Shown here in pieces: positions 4,840-5,601 of a DNA stretch of 5,601 bases (positions are counted from its first letter, which is position 1; every line of letters begins with the position of its first letter). This DNA comes from Candidatus Pacearchaeota archaeon (lineage in GTDB: Archaea > Nanobdellota > Nanobdellia > Pacearchaeales > GW2011-AR1), in the NCBI GenBank assembly GCA_016234065.1, contig JACQLJ010000029.1, forward strand, positions 1-5,601, given 5' to 3'. The notes beneath the pieces were generated by a model that saw nothing but the letters and a program-made list of their open reading frames with translations, searched no databases and had not been told where the DNA came from. Position numbers and translations under genes: made by a program.

Positions 4840-4995
4840 ATGGAAAAGGAGCTTGTCAAACGAGCTGTTATTGCTGGCGCGTCTTATGCTATTAAACATA
4901 TGGAAAGAAATCCCCGCGCAAACGAATCAGAAGTCATGGCTAAAGTCATGAAAGACATAAAAAAAATAGTTGCAGAAATTGAAGAGGTTGATTAA
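4840..4995 (+). CDS. Small conserved-looking helical protein, 51 residues, unknown function
   Basis: The product starts MEKELVKRAVIAGASYAIKH and ends VAEIEEVD. It should form two helices: one at 2-21 (small residues and alanines, AVIAGASYAIKHM), a turn at NPRANES (23-29), then an amphipathic helix at 29-50 (EVMAKVMKDIKKIVAEIEEV) with a possible coiled-coil pattern. There is no membrane segment or cysteine. It is too short for usual gene finders, but three things support it: a TATA box at exactly the leaderless distance, an ATG start, and charged, codon-regular content up to a TAA. A nearby ATG at 4836 opens a poor, cysteine-rich frame and was rejected. The gene converges on the two-membrane-segment gene, whose stop is 18 bases away. 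Function is unknown; protein-protein binding through the second helix is a guess. Confidence 0.72.
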   Translation: MEKELVKRAVIAGASYAIKHMERNPRANESEVMAKVMKDIKKIVAEIEEVD

Positions 4996-5013
4996 CCCTA
5001 AGATATCTCCAAA

Positions 5014-5472
5014 TTATGTAGTAGAAATTTTTCTAGAAGAATTGGTTGGATTAGTATCTCTATTTTGGTTTGGAAATCCTGCCACAAATAATCCTCCGCC
5101 AGCAATGAGCATTAAAAATCCCAATCCTATTCCAGATAGATATATCTTGCGACTTTTACTAGCAAACTCTCTATAATTTAAAACTTCTGTAGTATTTTCT
5201 GTTCTTATAACACTTCTGGCAACTTCTGTCACATTTTTAAGTCTTTCAAGATAGTCTGAATCCAATCGTTTATTTTGTAGTTCAGAATTTAATAAATTAA
5301 ATTCTTCTATTGCTTGTAAATATTCAGCAACTTGAGGTAATTTTTTGTATTGATTTGTATATTCCCTGAAAGCATCATATCCTATATTAGAAAAAAGAGA
5401 AATTGTTCCTACTACTGCCAAACTTAACCCTATTTTTGAGGTTCCACTTAATTTTCTTAATAAATCTATCAT
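5014..5472 (-). CDS. Small membrane protein with two membrane segments and a helical middle, unknown function
   Basis: I do not recognise a family. The 152 residues begin with a short basic stretch (R6, K7, K13), then a membrane segment at about 14-32 (GLSLAVVGTISLF). A charged, mostly helical middle follows at about 35-108, likely coiled-coil over 46-90 (QAIEEFNLLNSELQNK, LERLKNVTEVA). A second, glycine-rich membrane segment is at 111-133 (GIGLGFLMLIAGGGLFVAG). The tail is polar and Asn/Thr/Ser-rich (134-152). By the positive-inside rule both ends face the cytoplasm and the middle lies outside, where N80 and N93 sit in N-x-T sequons that archaeal oligosaccharyltransferase could modify. The ATG at 5472 is supported by TATAAAAA 22-29 bases upstream. 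It stands alone on its strand and converges with the 51-codon gene. A structural or cell-surface role is only a guess. Confidence 0.82.
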   Translation of the reverse strand: MIDLLRKLSGTSKIGLSLAVVGTISLFSNIGYDAFREYTNQYKKLPQVAEYLQAIEEFNLLNSELQNKRLDSDYLERLKNVTEVARSVIRTENTTEVLNYREFASKSRKIYLSGIGLGFLMLIAGGGLFVAGFPNQNRDTNPTNSSRKISTT

Positions 5473-5493
5473 AGAAATAATTTATTTATTGAC

Positions 5494-5501
5494 TTTTTAT
5501 A
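5494..5501 (-). promoter_or_regulatory. TATA box of the two-membrane-segment gene
   Basis: TATAAAAA on the - strand lies 22-29 bases before the ATG at 5472, which predicts a leaderless transcript. Confidence 0.55.
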
Positions 5502-5545
5502 GTTTATGGATCTTAAAATATATTTTGTGCAAAGCCGAGCCAACC

Positions 5546-5560
5546 AAAATATTTAAATAG
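5546..5560 (+). promoter_or_regulatory. Likely + strand promoter for a gene beyond the right edge
   Basis: AAAATATTTAAATAG resembles an archaeal TATA box with flanking sequence and predicts transcription starting near 5578. The only ATG after it (5572) meets a stop after four codons, so the gene itself must start at or past the window end. The core ATTTAAAT is palindromic, so direction is not fixed by the box alone. Confidence 0.4.
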
Positions 5561-5572
5561 TAGCCACATCTA

Positions 5573-5594
5573 TGTATACACAATAAGTATACAC
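5573..5594. promoter_or_regulatory. Two GTATACAC repeats, candidate operator
   Basis: GTATACAC occurs at 5574-5581 and 5587-5594, separated by AATAA, a centre-to-centre distance of 13. Each copy holds the palindrome GTATAC, and the first is a full 8-bp palindrome TGTATACA (5573-5580). They cover the transcription start predicted from the upstream TATA box, a classical position for a repressor. The bound protein is unknown; self-control by the gene beyond the edge is possible. Confidence 0.4.
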
Positions 5595-5601
5595 TAAAAA
5601 T

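Noticed and set aside
4970..5176. + strand frame of 68 codons
   Set aside because: Antisense to the C-terminal part of the two-membrane-segment gene and overlapping the end of the 51-codon gene.
5573..5594. Start of a CRISPR array
   Set aside because: The repeated unit is only 8 bp with a 5-bp spacer, and no repeat-spacer pattern of normal size is present.

Overview
The window looks like a chromosomal piece of an AT-rich archaeon, most likely a DPANN lineage of the Woesearchaeota/Pacearchaeota type. Four signs point to archaea: a tRNA-Lys gene with an intron that folds a bulge-helix-bulge splice site, a TFS-type RNA polymerase cleavage factor with two zinc ribbons, a signal peptidase I with the Ser-His-Asp (SEC11-like) active site, and TATA elements 22-29 nt ahead of several start codons with no Shine-Dalgarno sequence (leaderless genes). 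The lineage below archaea is inference from protein style and composition only.

Layout. On the + strand, 1-1863 is the 3' three quarters of an M1 zinc aminopeptidase, followed after a T-rich gap by a DUF84/YjjX-type inosine/xanthosine triphosphatase (1904-2440). All genes from 2560 to 4793 are on the - strand. In their own reading order they are a broken small gene (4793-4512), signal peptidase (4487-3867), a 220-bp gap with a GC-rich patch, TFS (3646-3338), an unrecognised 179-codon gene (3280-2741) and intron-containing tRNA-Lys(CUU) (2686-2560). Back-to-back with the broken gene is a 51-codon + strand gene (4840-4995). It converges on a - strand gene for a small protein with two membrane segments (5472-5014). 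The right edge carries a + strand promoter with two GTATACAC repeats at its expected transcription start; its gene lies outside the window.

Most genes are housekeeping: peptide breakdown, nucleotide-pool cleaning, transcript-cleavage rescue of RNA polymerase, protein export and a tRNA. There is no sign that they form one pathway, and each - strand gene seems to have its own TATA box.

Two places stand out. First, the last 15 bases of the TFS gene plus one more base (3337-3352) recur exactly at 2719-2734, so the unrecognised 179-codon gene and its promoter lie between two 16-bp direct repeats, between TFS and tRNA-Lys. This resembles a small cassette inserted at a gene's 3' end. Second, 4512-4793 holds a coherent protein split over three frames. 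One shift is explained by an 11-bp imperfect tandem duplication and the other by one extra A in a run of six, so this is a recently broken gene or contains assembly errors.
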